A stretch of DNA of 64,000 nt. It comes from Streptomyces spectabilis. GTDB taxonomy: Bacteria > Actinomycetota > Actinomycetes > Streptomycetales > Streptomycetaceae. Positions 7,290 through 15,545 of this stretch are shown here, piece after piece (positions within the stretch are counted from its first letter, which is position 1; the number at the start of each line of letters is the position of its first letter). The stretch covers positions 2,676,501-2,740,500 of the forward strand of contig NZ_CP023690.1 of assembly GCF_008704795.1 (NCBI RefSeq), in the 5' to 3' direction. The notes under the pieces are model-generated. The model ran no database searches. It saw only the letters and a program-made list of their open reading frames with translations, and was not told where the DNA came from. A program made the position numbers and the translations under genes.

Positions 7290-8651
7290 TCAGGCGTCGT
7301 ACTCCTGGATCCTCCTGCCGTGTCCGCGCTCGACGAGCGCGGGCAGCCGCTGGGCCAACTCCCGTGTCACGGCGGGGACGTCGACGGTCAGCAGCTCCCG
7401 GTCGCGCATCAGGACGCGCCCGTCGACGATCGTCGTGCGGACGTCGCCGCTGCGGGCGCTGTGCACCAGGGTCGCGGCGAGGTCGTGCACGGGCTGGGTG
7501 TGCGGCCCGGTGAGGTCGACGAGGACGATGTCGGCCCGGCGCCCCGGCGCGAGGCTGCCGATCCGTTCGCCGAGGCCGACGGCCCGGGCGCTCTGCAGCG
7601 TGGCGTGGTGCAGCGCCTGACGGGAGGTCAGCCAGCGCGGGTCGCCGGTGGCGGACTTCTGGACGAGCGCGGTGAGCGCCATGGACTCCCACACGTCCAG
7701 GGAGTTGTTGGACGCCGCGCCGTCCGTGGCGAGGCCCACCGGGATGCCGAGGTCCGCGAGCAGCCGTAGCGGGGTGGGGCCCCAGGCGAACTTCAGATAG
7801 CCGCGCGGGGCGCTGGCGACGGCGACGCGGCCGGTGGCGGCGCGCAGGGCGGCGGTGTCCCGGTCCAGGATTCCGGTGCCGTGGGCGATGAGGACGTCGA
7901 CGTCGAGCAGGCCGGCGCGGCGCAGGACCTCGATGGGCGTGAGGCCGTGCCGGGCGATGCTGTGCAGGCTCTGCGCGCGGCTCTCGGCGGCGTGCAGATG
8001 CACCAGGAGGCCGTGGTCCCGCGCGAGCCCCGCGGTCGCGGCGAGGTCGGCGTCGTCGACGGTGTACGGGGCGTGCGGGGCGAGGCAGGTGGTGACGCGG
8101 CCGTCGGCGGCGCCCGCGCGGCGGAGCGCGAAGTCGAGGGACGCCTCGCGTCCCTCGGGCCCCTGCGAGGAGAAGTAGGCCTGGCCGAGGAGGGCGCGCA
8201 GGCCGGTCTCCGCGACGACGTCGGCGACGGTGTCCATGGCGAAGTAGTGGTCGGCGAAGGTGGTGACGCCGCCGCGGATCAGCTCGGCGCAGGCGAGCCG
8301 CGCGCCCAGCTCCACGTCGCGTGCTTCGAGGTTGGACTCGATGGGCCACACGTGGTCGTTGAACCACTCCTCCACCGGCAGGTCCTCCGCGATGCCGCGC
8401 AGGGCCACCATCGGGGCGTGCGTATGGCAGTTGATCAGGCCGGGCAGGGCGGCCTGGCCGCGCGCGTCGAGGCGTTCGGCGGCGTCGAGGTCCGCGGCCG
8501 CCGCGGCCGTGGTGACATCGGTGATCACCCCGTCGCGGACGACGATCGCGGCGTCCTCGGCGAAGCCGACGCGCTCCGCCGGATCGTGGACGAGGGCCGT
8601 GCAGCCGGTGATGACGAGGTCGGCGGGGCCGGGCGCGGGACGCTGGGTCAT
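7290..8651 (-). CDS. Amidohydrolase, TrzA/MtaD-like deaminase family
   Basis: The product (453 aa from ATG 8651) is a metal-dependent amidohydrolase of the SAH/MTA deaminase and chlorohydrolase group. The metal site motifs are in order: LPGLINCHTHAPM, VHLHAAES, an IAHGTG histidine and LATDGAASNNSLD. The C-terminal part closes the composite beta sandwich (LAPGRRADIVLVDLTGP). Members deaminate adenosine-type or ring amine substrates; the exact one cannot be read here. No ribosome site precedes the ATG. Instead, a -10-like TACCGT lies six bases upstream, so the mRNA may be leaderless. Confidence 0.92.
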   Translation of the reverse strand: MTQRPAPGPADLVITGCTALVHDPAERVGFAEDAAIVVRDGVITDVTTAAAAADLDAAERLDARGQAALPGLINCHTHAPMVALRGIAEDLPVEEWFNDHVWPIESNLEARDVELGARLACAELIRGGVTTFADHYFAMDTVADVVAETGLRALLGQAYFSSQGPEGREASLDFALRRAGAADGRVTTCLAPHAPYTVDDADLAATAGLARDHGLLVHLHAAESRAQSLHSIARHGLTPIEVLRRAGLLDVDVLIAHGTGILDRDTAALRAATGRVAVASAPRGYLKFAWGPTPLRLLADLGIPVGLATDGAASNNSLDVWESMALTALVQKSATGDPRWLTSRQALHHATLQSARAVGLGERIGSLAPGRRADIVLVDLTGPHTQPVHDLAATLVHSARSGDVRTTIVDGRVLMRDRELLTVDVPAVTRELAQRLPALVERGHGRRIQEYDA

Positions 8652-8657
8652 CCGTTC

Positions 8658-8686
8658 ACGGTACGGCGCCTGCGCATCCGTGTCGG
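8658..8686 (-). promoter_or_regulatory. Promoter of amidohydrolase gene, probably leaderless
   Basis: Read on the minus strand, CCGACA (8681-8686) and TACCGT (8658-8663) are 17 bases apart, and the hexamer ends six bases before the ATG. The -35 matches TTGACA at four of six positions. Confidence 0.45.
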
Positions 8687-8782
8687 CCCTCTGCCGACGG
8701 GCGGGTTCCGCGGGCACCCTGGCGTGAACTGACCGCCGGGCGCGCCGTGTCCGTCGCCGCCCCGCACCGGGAGGGAGCCGTC

Positions 8783-9748
8783 ATGCTCCTCGCCACCTGG
8801 AACCTGGAGAACCTCTACCGTCCCGGCGGCCCCTTCGGGCCGAAGGACAAGGCGGCGTACGAGGCGAAGCTGTCCTCGCTCGCGGCGACGGTCCGCGCGC
8901 TCGACCCGAGCCTGCTCGGGGTGCAGGAGGTCGGCGACCCCGCGGCCCTGGACGACCTGGCCGGGCTGCTCGACGGCACCTGGCACACGGCCGTGTCGCG
9001 GCACGCGGACGACCGGGGCATCCGGGTGGGGTTCCTGAGCCGTCTGGAGCCGGAGGTCGTGGCCGACGTCGAGGCGTTCCCGCCGCAGCTGCGGCCCGTG
9101 CAGCGCGACGACGCGGGCGCGGTGGCCGCCGCGACGGGCCGCGGCCTGTTCGCGATACGGGTGGCGAGCCGCGCGCTCGTCCTCGACGCGGCCGTCTGCC
9201 ATCTGAAGTCGAAGCTCCTGAGTTACCCCGGCGACCGGTTCCAGCCGCGGGACGAGGGCGAGCGGGCGCGCGTCGGGGCGTACGCGCTCTACCGGCGCAC
9301 GGCGGAGGCGGCCACGCTGCGGGCGCTGGCCGACGAACTCCTCGGCGGGGACGGGCGGCAGCGGGACGTGGTGGTCCTCGGCGACCTCAACGACGAGGTG
9401 ATGGCGGCCACCACCCAGATCCTGCTCGGCCCGCCCGGCTCCGAGCTGGGCACGCCGGGGTTCGCGACGCCGGACCGGGGCGACGCGGTGCGGCTGTGGA
9501 ACGTGGCGCCGCTGATCCCGGCGGAGCGCCGCTTCTCCCGCGTCAGCTTCGGCCGTCGCGAGCTGATCGACCACGTGCTCCTGAGCCACCGCCTGGTGGG
9601 CCGGGTCGTGCGCGAGGGCTCGGCGGGCACGGGGCTCCCGGGCGGGCCCGGGGCGCTCGGCCTGCCATCGGTGGGCGCGGACCCGGCCGAGCGGCAGGGC
9701 GCGGCGGGCTCGGACCACGCGCCGGTGTGGATCCGGTTCCGCCCGTGA
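8783..9748 (+). CDS. Endonuclease/exonuclease/phosphatase family protein
   Basis: The product (321 aa) has the EEP (DNase I-like) fold. The motifs run in the right order: LLATWNLENLYRP with the Asn near the N-terminus, LGVQEVGD with the metal-binding Glu, VVLGDLNDE with the Asp-x-Asn pair, and GSDHAPVWIRF at the end with the catalytic Asp-His. The ATG at 8783 follows GGGAGGGAG. A GTG at 8747 would add 12 residues without a site. There is no signal peptide, so the substrate is likely a cytosolic nucleic acid or phosphoester. It diverges from the amidohydrolase gene. Confidence 0.9.
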   Translation: MLLATWNLENLYRPGGPFGPKDKAAYEAKLSSLAATVRALDPSLLGVQEVGDPAALDDLAGLLDGTWHTAVSRHADDRGIRVGFLSRLEPEVVADVEAFPPQLRPVQRDDAGAVAAATGRGLFAIRVASRALVLDAAVCHLKSKLLSYPGDRFQPRDEGERARVGAYALYRRTAEAATLRALADELLGGDGRQRDVVVLGDLNDEVMAATTQILLGPPGSELGTPGFATPDRGDAVRLWNVAPLIPAERRFSRVSFGRRELIDHVLLSHRLVGRVVREGSAGTGLPGGPGALGLPSVGADPAERQGAAGSDHAPVWIRFRP

Positions 9749-9789
9749 CCGGCTGAGCCCCTGCACGGCACGGCCCGGCCCCCGGACGG

Positions 9790-10848
9790 CTAGCCGCGCG
9801 GCAGCACCGCGCCGAGCACCTGCGGCAGCGGATACCAGTCGGCCGAGACGACGCTGGCGTGCCGCTTCGCGAGCAGCGCGACCCGGTCGCGGGCCTGGGC
9901 CTCGGTCGGCCGGGTGCCGTCGATGGCGGGCGCCACCTTGTGGGCGTCGGTCATGACGACCAGATAGCCGCGGTCGGCGTACCACTTGGTGTCGACGGAC
10001 CCGCCCGCGTACACCGAGGAGTCGCCGTCGAAGACCACGAACCAGGGCCGGATCGAGGCGTCCGCGTACCGCGTGCGCGGGTCGCCGGACGCGGCGCCGA
10101 GCACGGCGGGGAAGGCGGCGGCGTCGCCGGTCCTGCCCGCGGCGGCCAGGTCGCGCAGATGGGTCGCGTACTCGCGGTCGGTCCACAGGGTGTCGGCGGG
10201 GTTGTTCTGCTCGACGGTGCCGGGGATCAGCTCGACGACGAACTTGCCCGCGAGCGCGGCCCTGCCGGGCCAGCCCTTCGCCCGCACGGCCTCGTCGAGC
10301 GTGGCCCCGCCGGTGGCGAGGTCGCCGGGCCGGTACAGGGCGTCCCCGAGCTTGGCCTTGAGGAGGGCGTCGAGGTCGGCGGGCCCGCGTCCGTTGCGCG
10401 CCTGGAAGCCGTCCTTCAGCTCGACCTTGAGGAGCACGGGCCGGTGTCCGGGGTGGGCGTCGTGCCAGGCCTTCAGGTCGGCGAGGCAGCCGTCGAGGCG
10501 CTGGTCGCGCGCCTTGGTGCGCAGCTCCTCGGGGCGCTGCGCGTTCTCGCAGTTGTTGTCGTTGCCGATCGGGTTGCTGTGCGAGACGCGCCAGCCGCCG
10601 CCGAAGACGTTGGTCCACACGTCGAGTTCGAGCATGGCCGCGCCGGAGTCGAGCGCGTCGGCGAAGTAGGGGTACTTGGCCTTCTCGTACGCGTTGTGGA
10701 CGCCGACGCCGGTGGTGGTGCCGTAGGAGGCGTCGCTCCCGGTGGCCGTGGGCTCCGCGGCCACCGCAGCCCCCGTGAACGAGGCCGCGACGACGACGCT
10801 CCCCGCCACCATCCCGCGTATCACCCTTCGCACCGCCACCACGCGCAC
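9790..10848 (-). CDS. Secreted PI-PLC-like phospholipase
   Basis: This secreted protein (about 352 aa) has the fold of Ca2+-dependent phosphatidylinositol-specific phospholipase C. A signal peptide covers residues 1-31 (VIRGMVAGSVVVAASFTGA, ending AVAAEP). The first catalytic His is in VHNAYEKAKYPYF, followed by MLELDVWTN and a second His region WRVSHSNPIG; these match the TIM-barrel active site. The GTG at 10848 has GGAAGGGG six bases upstream and is preferred over GTG 10869. It probably cleaves phosphoinositides or related phosphodiesters outside the cell. It converges with the EEP gene. Confidence 0.85.
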   Translation of the reverse strand: MRVVAVRRVIRGMVAGSVVVAASFTGAAVAAEPTATGSDASYGTTTGVGVHNAYEKAKYPYFADALDSGAAMLELDVWTNVFGGGWRVSHSNPIGNDNNCENAQRPEELRTKARDQRLDGCLADLKAWHDAHPGHRPVLLKVELKDGFQARNGRGPADLDALLKAKLGDALYRPGDLATGGATLDEAVRAKGWPGRAALAGKFVVELIPGTVEQNNPADTLWTDREYATHLRDLAAAGRTGDAAAFPAVLGAASGDPRTRYADASIRPWFVVFDGDSSVYAGGSVDTKWYADRGYLVVMTDAHKVAPAIDGTRPTEAQARDRVALLAKRHASVVSADWYPLPQVLGAVLPRG

Positions 10849-11045
10849 CGCCGTCCCCTTCCACCGCACCGGTCAAGTCCGGGGAAACGTACGGGATTCA
10901 TGTGACGTCGCGGAAGACGGCGACTTACGGCCACACCTCGTGGCGCTGCCGATGCGCGGGCCACCGCCCCCTTATCTTGTCGACCGTCGAAGATCGGACC
11001 TGGCGACCGTGTCCGGTCGTGCCCCGCTGCGAAAGGCCCCCTCAC

Positions 11046-11519
11046 ATGGCGCTCACCCTCACGCTCACCGGTCCCCGCCTTGCCGTCGCCGCGGCGGCCG
11101 CGGTCCTCGCGATCGGCGCGCCGACGGCGTACGCGGCCCTCGACGGCGGCCCGGCGCAGCCGCCCGCCGCCTCGGCCGCGGCGCGCGGCAAGCCCTTCGT
11201 CGAGACGCACCTGTTCTTCGGCACCGAGCGCCCCGACGGCGGCCCGGCCGTGACGGACAAGCAGTTCATGAAGTTCATCGACACCGAGGTGACCCCCGGC
11301 TTCCCCGACGGCCTGACCATCCAGCAGGGCCGCGGCCAGTGGAAGGACAGCAACGGCAGGATCGAGCGCGAGCGCAGCTACGAGCTGATCCTGCTGTACC
11401 CGACGGCCGACGCGAAGAAGAGCGACAAGCTGATCGAGGAGATCCGCTCCGACTACGAGAAGAAGTTCGCCCAGGACTCGGTGGGCCGCCTCGACGACCG
11501 GGCGCGGGTCGACTTCTGA
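11046..11519 (+). CDS. Secreted DUF3574 protein
   Basis: This small exported protein (157 aa) has a signal peptide at residues 1-32 (LAVAAAAAVLAIGAPTAYA) and a DUF3574 domain after it (THLFFGTERPDGG, then FMKFIDTEVTPGFPDGLT, then RSYELILLYP). The ATG at 11046 has AAAGG upstream. DUF3574 has no assigned reaction. The domain looks like a compact alpha/beta fold with conserved acidic residues. It is transcribed away from the PLC gene, and the two share a 197-base divergent region without a clear promoter. It ends before a strong hairpin. Confidence 0.85.
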   Translation: MALTLTLTGPRLAVAAAAAVLAIGAPTAYAALDGGPAQPPAASAAARGKPFVETHLFFGTERPDGGPAVTDKQFMKFIDTEVTPGFPDGLTIQQGRGQWKDSNGRIERERSYELILLYPTADAKKSDKLIEEIRSDYEKKFAQDSVGRLDDRARVDF

Positions 11520-11541
11520 ACACCGGTCACTGAACACCGCC

Positions 11542-11569
11542 CGCTCGGTGGCAGGCCCGCCACCGAGCG
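11542..11569. terminator. Bidirectional hairpin terminator
   Basis: CGCTCGGTGGC (11542-11552) pairs perfectly with GCCACCGAGCG (11559-11569) around a six-base loop, between two convergent genes. Confidence 0.75.
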
Positions 11570-11578
11570 ACGCGGCAC

Positions 11579-11995
11579 CTACCCGAGGTGCACGTCCCCC
11601 ACGGTGTGGGCCTGAATGACGTTCCCGCGCTGCACTCCGCCGCTGATGGTGTTGTGCACGGTCCCGCCCCGGTCGTCGCCGCCGCGGCCCAGCTCGTCGA
11701 GGAGCAGGCGCAGCTCCGCCGCGGCCTCCGGGTCCGCCCGCAGGACGCGCCGCATCCGGTTGCGCCACTCGGCCCGCGCGTCGGCCTCGGCCTCGGTGTC
11801 GCCCGCGTCCCGCGCGGCGAGCAACTCGTCGCGCGATTCGTCGAGTTCACCGCCGACCCGGCCTTCCTCCGCGCCGCGCCGCCGCCCGAGGAAGGCCACG
11901 ACCCGGCCGCGCGCCGCGGCCCATCCGTCCCCCGCCATCGCCTGCACGAGCGCGGTGGCCCCGGCCCCGGCGAGGGCGGCCAGCTCTGCGTCCAT
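11579..11995 (-). CDS. Helical protein with C-terminal amyloid-signalling-like motif
   Basis: The product (138 aa) starts at ATG 11995 with GAAGGAG six bases upstream. Residues 1-105 are strongly helical and charged (alanine-rich N-terminus, then a run of Arg and Glu). The last 27 residues are different: VHNTISGG, then NVIQAHT, then GDVHL. This short-strand pattern of N-x-I-x-G followed by V-I-Q-A recurs at the C-termini of many small Streptomyces proteins and at the ends of NLR-like proteins, where such motifs are proposed to form signalling amyloids (BASS, RHIM-like). The amyloid role is inference from the pattern. No NLR or effector gene is adjacent. Confidence 0.75.
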   Translation of the reverse strand: MDAELAALAGAGATALVQAMAGDGWAAARGRVVAFLGRRRGAEEGRVGGELDESRDELLAARDAGDTEAEADARAEWRNRMRRVLRADPEAAAELRLLLDELGRGGDDRGGTVHNTISGGVQRGNVIQAHTVGDVHLG

Positions 11996-12035
11996 CGGGT
12001 CTCCTTCGTGACGGTCAGGCAAGCCCTTTCGCTTC

Positions 12036-12067
12036 GGGGCCAACGGTAGCCGGGGCCAACGGTAGCC
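12036..12067. repeat. 16-bp tandem duplication
   Basis: GGGGCCAACGGTAGCC is present twice without a gap (12036-12051 and 12052-12067) upstream of the amyloid-motif gene. It may be a recent slippage event or paired sites for a regulator. Confidence 0.7.
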
Positions 12068-12108
12068 GGGAGCACGGGAGTTGGCTGCGGCGGAGCTGAG
12101 GCTTCTTC

Positions 12109-12127
12109 GGTAGGAAAGTTTCCTAAC
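12109..12127. promoter_or_regulatory. Palindromic operator candidate
   Basis: TAGGAAA-G-TTTCCTA (12111-12125) is a perfect inverted repeat and extends with one mismatch to GGTAGG/CCTAAC. It lies 20 bases upstream of the TTGACG box of the metallophosphoesterase gene and is AT-rich in a GC-rich region. The binding protein is not known to me. Confidence 0.55.
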
Positions 12128-12144
12128 AATTCTCCGCCGCGATA

Positions 12145-12174
12145 TTGACGCGCACATGTCCACCTCGCCACCAT
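12145..12174 (+). promoter_or_regulatory. Promoter of metallophosphoesterase gene
   Basis: TTGACG (12145-12150) is followed after 18 bases by CACCAT (12169-12174). The first 14 bases, TTGACGCGCACATG, are identical to the promoter at 25201 in front of the beta-helix gene. Confidence 0.5.
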
Positions 12175-12220
12175 TCCTGGCACGGCCCCTCCCGCACCCC
12201 CCATTCGCCAGGAGACGGAC

Positions 12221-13183
12221 ATGCCGCAGACCCCCCGTGCCGAAAACCGGAACGCCAACCGCCGCGCCGGACGAGCCCGTTGGCTCGTGCCCGCGGCCGC
12301 CACCACCGCCCTCGCCGCCACCGGCGGCCTGCTGCTCTGGTCGCCCGCCGGAGCCGCCGAGAACGACGGGATCGGACGGGCCGCGTTCTCCGCGGTCGCC
12401 GTGGGCGACATCGCCGAGCAGTGCACCAAGAGCGACAGCAAGTGCGCGCACCCGAAGACCGCGGCGCTCGTGCAGCGGCTCGACCCGAACTTCGTGATGA
12501 CGATGGGCGACAACCAGTACGACGACGCCCGTCTGAAGGACTTCCAGAAGTACTACGCGACCACCTGGGGCGCCTTCAAGAACAAGACGAAGCCGGTGCC
12601 CGGCAACCACGAGACCTACGACCCGGCGGGCGCCCTCAAGGGCTACAAGTCCTACTTCGGGGACGTCGCCTACCCCGACGGCAAGAGCTACTACAGCTTC
12701 GACCAGGGCAACTGGCACTTCGTCGCCCTGGACTCCAACAGCTTCGACGACCGGGCGCAGATCGACTGGCTCAAGCGCGACCTCGCCGCCAACGGCAAGA
12801 AGTGCGTGGCGGCGTACTTCCACCACCCGCTGTTCTCCTCCGGCGAGCACGGCAACAACCCCGTCAGCAAGCCCGTCTGGAAGCTGCTCCAGGGCGCGAA
12901 GACGGAACTGGTGCTCGGCGGGCACGACCACCACTACGAGCGGTTCGCGCCGCAGACCGCGGACGGCGACGCCGACGCCTCGAAGGGGATCGTCGAGGTC
13001 ATCGCCGGGACCGGCGGCGCCAACCCGTACAAGATCGAGGAGGTGCAGCCGCACAGCCAGAAGCGGATCACCAACACCTACGGCGTGGTGAAGTTCGACT
13101 TCGCGGACGACGGGTTCTCGTGGAAGCTCATCGGGACCGACGGTTCCACGAAGGACAGCAGCCCGGCGTACTCCTGCCACTGA
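12221..13183 (+). CDS. Secreted metallophosphoesterase
   Basis: The product (320 aa) is an exported calcineurin-like phosphoesterase. The N-terminal region has basic residues, then a hydrophobic core (WLVPAAATTALAATGGLLLW) and a probable cleavage after AGAAE. The metal motifs are in order: VAVGDIAEQC, TMGDNQYDD, VPGNHETYD, AAYFHHPLFSSG and LGGHDHHYERF. This arrangement resembles purple acid phosphatase-like enzymes that release phosphate outside the cell. The ATG at 12221 has AGGAG six bases upstream. A palindrome and a TTGACG box precede it. An MFS transporter gene follows 22 bases downstream and may be co-transcribed. Confidence 0.93.
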   Translation: MPQTPRAENRNANRRAGRARWLVPAAATTALAATGGLLLWSPAGAAENDGIGRAAFSAVAVGDIAEQCTKSDSKCAHPKTAALVQRLDPNFVMTMGDNQYDDARLKDFQKYYATTWGAFKNKTKPVPGNHETYDPAGALKGYKSYFGDVAYPDGKSYYSFDQGNWHFVALDSNSFDDRAQIDWLKRDLAANGKKCVAAYFHHPLFSSGEHGNNPVSKPVWKLLQGAKTELVLGGHDHHYERFAPQTADGDADASKGIVEVIAGTGGANPYKIEEVQPHSQKRITNTYGVVKFDFADDGFSWKLIGTDGSTKDSSPAYSCH

Positions 13184-13205
13184 CGCCGGACCTGGTGCCC
13201 CGCCC

Positions 13206-14480
13206 ATGTATCTGGCAACCACCGACGCGGTCGCCACGGCCACCGACGGCCGCCGCTCGCGCGGCCGCGTCACCGGTCCCGTCCTCGCGCTCGGCGCGGT
13301 CAGCCTCGTCACCGACATCTCCTCGGAGATGGTCACCGCCGTGCTGCCCCTGTACTTCGTCCTCGGGCTCGGGCTCTCCCCGCTCGCGTTCGGCTTCCTC
13401 GACGGGCTCTACAACGGCGTCACCGCCTTCGTGCGGCTGCTCGGCGGGTACGCCGCCGACCGCGGCGGGCGGCACAAGCTCGTCGCGGGCTCCGGCTACC
13501 TCCTCTCCGCCCTGTCCCGGCTCGGCCTGCTGCTCGCGGGCGGGGCCACCGCCGGGATCGGCGCCGCCATCGCGGCGGACCGGCTCGGCAAGGGCGTGCG
13601 GACCGCGCCCCGCGACGCGCTGATCTCCCTGCACAGCCCGCCGGACCAGCTCGGCCGCGCCTTCGGCGTGCACCGGGCGATGGACACCACCGGCGCGCTC
13701 CTCGGCCCGCTCGCGGCGTTCGCGCTGCTGTGGGTGACCGCGGACGCCTACGACGCCGTGTTCATGGTCAGCTTCTGCTGCGGGCTCTTCGGGGTGCTGC
13801 TGCTCGTCGCGTTCGTACCGGGGCGGGAGGAGCCGCCACCGGCCCGGCGGCGGGCGCGCGGGCCCTCGGCTCCGCGCCTCGCCCTCGCGCTGCTCCGCCA
13901 CGCGGCGTTCCGGCGGGTCTGCGGCGCCGCCGCGCTGCTCGGGGCCGCCACGGTCGGCGACGCCTTCCTCTACCTGCTGCTCCAGCGGCGCCTGGACTTC
14001 GCGGAGAGCTGGTTCCCGCTGCTTCCGCTCGGCACCGCCGCCGTCTATCTGCTGCTCGCCGTGCCCGCGGGCCGGCTCGCCGACCGGTTCGGACGGCGCG
14101 GACCGTTCCTCGCGGGCCACGCCGCGCTCCTCGTCGCGTACGCCCTGCTGCTCCTGCCCACCGGCGGCCGGCCGCTGCTCGTGGGGGTGGTGCTCGCCCT
14201 CGGGGTGTTCTACGCCGCGACCGACGGCGTCCTCATGGCACTCGTGGCCCCCTTCGTACCGCCGGACCAACGGGCCAGCGGCATGGCCGTGGTACAGACC
14301 GGCCAGGCGCTCAGCAGGCTCGTCGCCGCCGCGGGCTTCGGCGCCGCGTGGACGCTGTGGGGCATCGGCACCGCGCTGACCTGCGCGGCCCTCGCGCTCA
14401 CGGCCGCGATCGCGGGCGCGGCGGCGCTGCTGCCCCGCGCCGCGGAACCCCACGGCACGCTCCGACGGAGGACGACCTGA
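13206..14480 (+). CDS. MFS transporter
   Basis: The product (424 aa) is a major facilitator with about 12 membrane segments. The loop 2-3 signature is GGYAADRGGRHKLVAGSG, and its equivalent in the second half is AGRLADRFGRRGPFLAGH. A longer basic loop (REEPPPARRRARGPSAPR) divides the two halves. The direction and substrate cannot be read from sequence; the DISSEMVTAVLPLYF start resembles drug or metabolite exporters. The ATG at 13206 has no strong ribosome site, which fits coupling to the gene upstream. The stop overlaps the ribosome site region of the TolB-like gene two bases further on. Confidence 0.9.
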   Translation: MYLATTDAVATATDGRRSRGRVTGPVLALGAVSLVTDISSEMVTAVLPLYFVLGLGLSPLAFGFLDGLYNGVTAFVRLLGGYAADRGGRHKLVAGSGYLLSALSRLGLLLAGGATAGIGAAIAADRLGKGVRTAPRDALISLHSPPDQLGRAFGVHRAMDTTGALLGPLAAFALLWVTADAYDAVFMVSFCCGLFGVLLLVAFVPGREEPPPARRRARGPSAPRLALALLRHAAFRRVCGAAALLGAATVGDAFLYLLLQRRLDFAESWFPLLPLGTAAVYLLLAVPAGRLADRFGRRGPFLAGHAALLVAYALLLLPTGGRPLLVGVVLALGVFYAATDGVLMALVAPFVPPDQRASGMAVVQTGQALSRLVAAAGFGAAWTLWGIGTALTCAALALTAAIAGAAALLPRAAEPHGTLRRRTT

Positions 14481-14482
14481 CC

Positions 14483-15493
14483 ATGACCCGCCCGCGCCCG
14501 ACGTCCCTGACCACCCGGCCCCGCGTCCTCGCCGTCGCCGTGGCCGCCGCCGTCCTCACCACCGTCGCCGTCACCTACACCGTGCGGGCGGCGCACGAGG
14601 CGCCGCCCACCGTCACCACCTCCGAGTTCGCCCTGGACAAGGGCCAGTTGTACTTCCGCTCGACCCAGGCGGGAGCGGGGCGGGTCGCCCGGCTCCCGCT
14701 CGGGGGCCGGGGCCCGCGCACCACCGGCGGCCCCACCTGCGAGCGCTTCCACGCGGCCGGGGGCACCGGCCTGTGCCTGCTGCGCCGCCCGGGCATCCCG
14801 CCCAAGGCGTACGCCGTCGTGCTCGACGGCAAGCTGCGCGAGAAGCGGCGCATCGCCCTGCCCGGCATCCCGAACCGGGCACGGGTCTCGGCGTCCGGGC
14901 GCATCCTTTCGTGGACCATGTTCACCACCGGCGACTCCTACTCGGGCGGGGGCGGCTCCTTCTCCACGCGCACTTCGATCCTGGACACCCGCACCGGCTA
15001 TCTGATCAAGAACATGGAGGAGATCCCGCTCACCCTCGACGGCCGCCGCCACCACTCCCCCGACGTCAACTACTGGGGCGTCACCTTCGCCCCCGACGAC
15101 AACCGCTTCTACGCCACCGTCTCGACGCGGGGGAAGACGTACCTCGTCCGCGGCGACCTGCGGAAGTGGGCGGCGACGGCGCTGCGCGAGAACGTCGAGT
15201 GCCCGTCGCTGTCCCCCGACAACACGCGCCTGGCCTTCAAGAAGCGGGTGCGCGGGGGCACCTCGGACCCGTGGCGCCTGTACGTCCTCGACCTGCGCAC
15301 GATGCGCGAGCGCCCGCTCGCCGAGCACCACTCCGTCGACGACCAGGCGGCGTGGCTCGACGACGACACCCTGGCGTACGCCCTGCCGGGCCGCGAGGGG
15401 CGGAAACAGGACGTCTGGACGGTGCCCGCCGACGGCTCCGGCCGCCCCGAACTGCGGATACCGGGCGGCAGTTCACCCGCGGCGGTGCGCTGA
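14483..15493 (+). CDS. Membrane-anchored TolB-like beta-propeller protein
   Basis: The product (336 aa) has one N-terminal membrane segment or signal anchor (residues 14-33, VLAVAVAAAVLTTVAVTYTV), then an extracellular domain with TolB/PD40-type repeats, such as GVTFAPDDNRFYATVS, LSPDNTRLAFKKR and the closing AAWLDDDTLAYALPG. Such six-bladed propellers bind proteins or small ligands and have no catalytic site here. The ATG at 14483 comes two bases after the MFS stop, with GGAGG upstream, so the two genes form an operon. It may sense or present the substrate of the transporter; this is inference. Confidence 0.82.
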   Translation: MTRPRPTSLTTRPRVLAVAVAAAVLTTVAVTYTVRAAHEAPPTVTTSEFALDKGQLYFRSTQAGAGRVARLPLGGRGPRTTGGPTCERFHAAGGTGLCLLRRPGIPPKAYAVVLDGKLREKRRIALPGIPNRARVSASGRILSWTMFTTGDSYSGGGGSFSTRTSILDTRTGYLIKNMEEIPLTLDGRRHHSPDVNYWGVTFAPDDNRFYATVSTRGKTYLVRGDLRKWAATALRENVECPSLSPDNTRLAFKKRVRGGTSDPWRLYVLDLRTMRERPLAEHHSVDDQAAWLDDDTLAYALPGREGRKQDVWTVPADGSGRPELRIPGGSSPAAVR

Positions 15494-15545
15494 CGCCGGG
15501 GAAATTGAGGTGCGCCCGCCCCCGGACTCCTCGCACGATGCCCCC

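Noticed and set aside
15505..15539. Leaderless promoter for the RidA gene
   Set aside because: TTGAGG and CACGAT are 23 bases apart, too far for a normal promoter.
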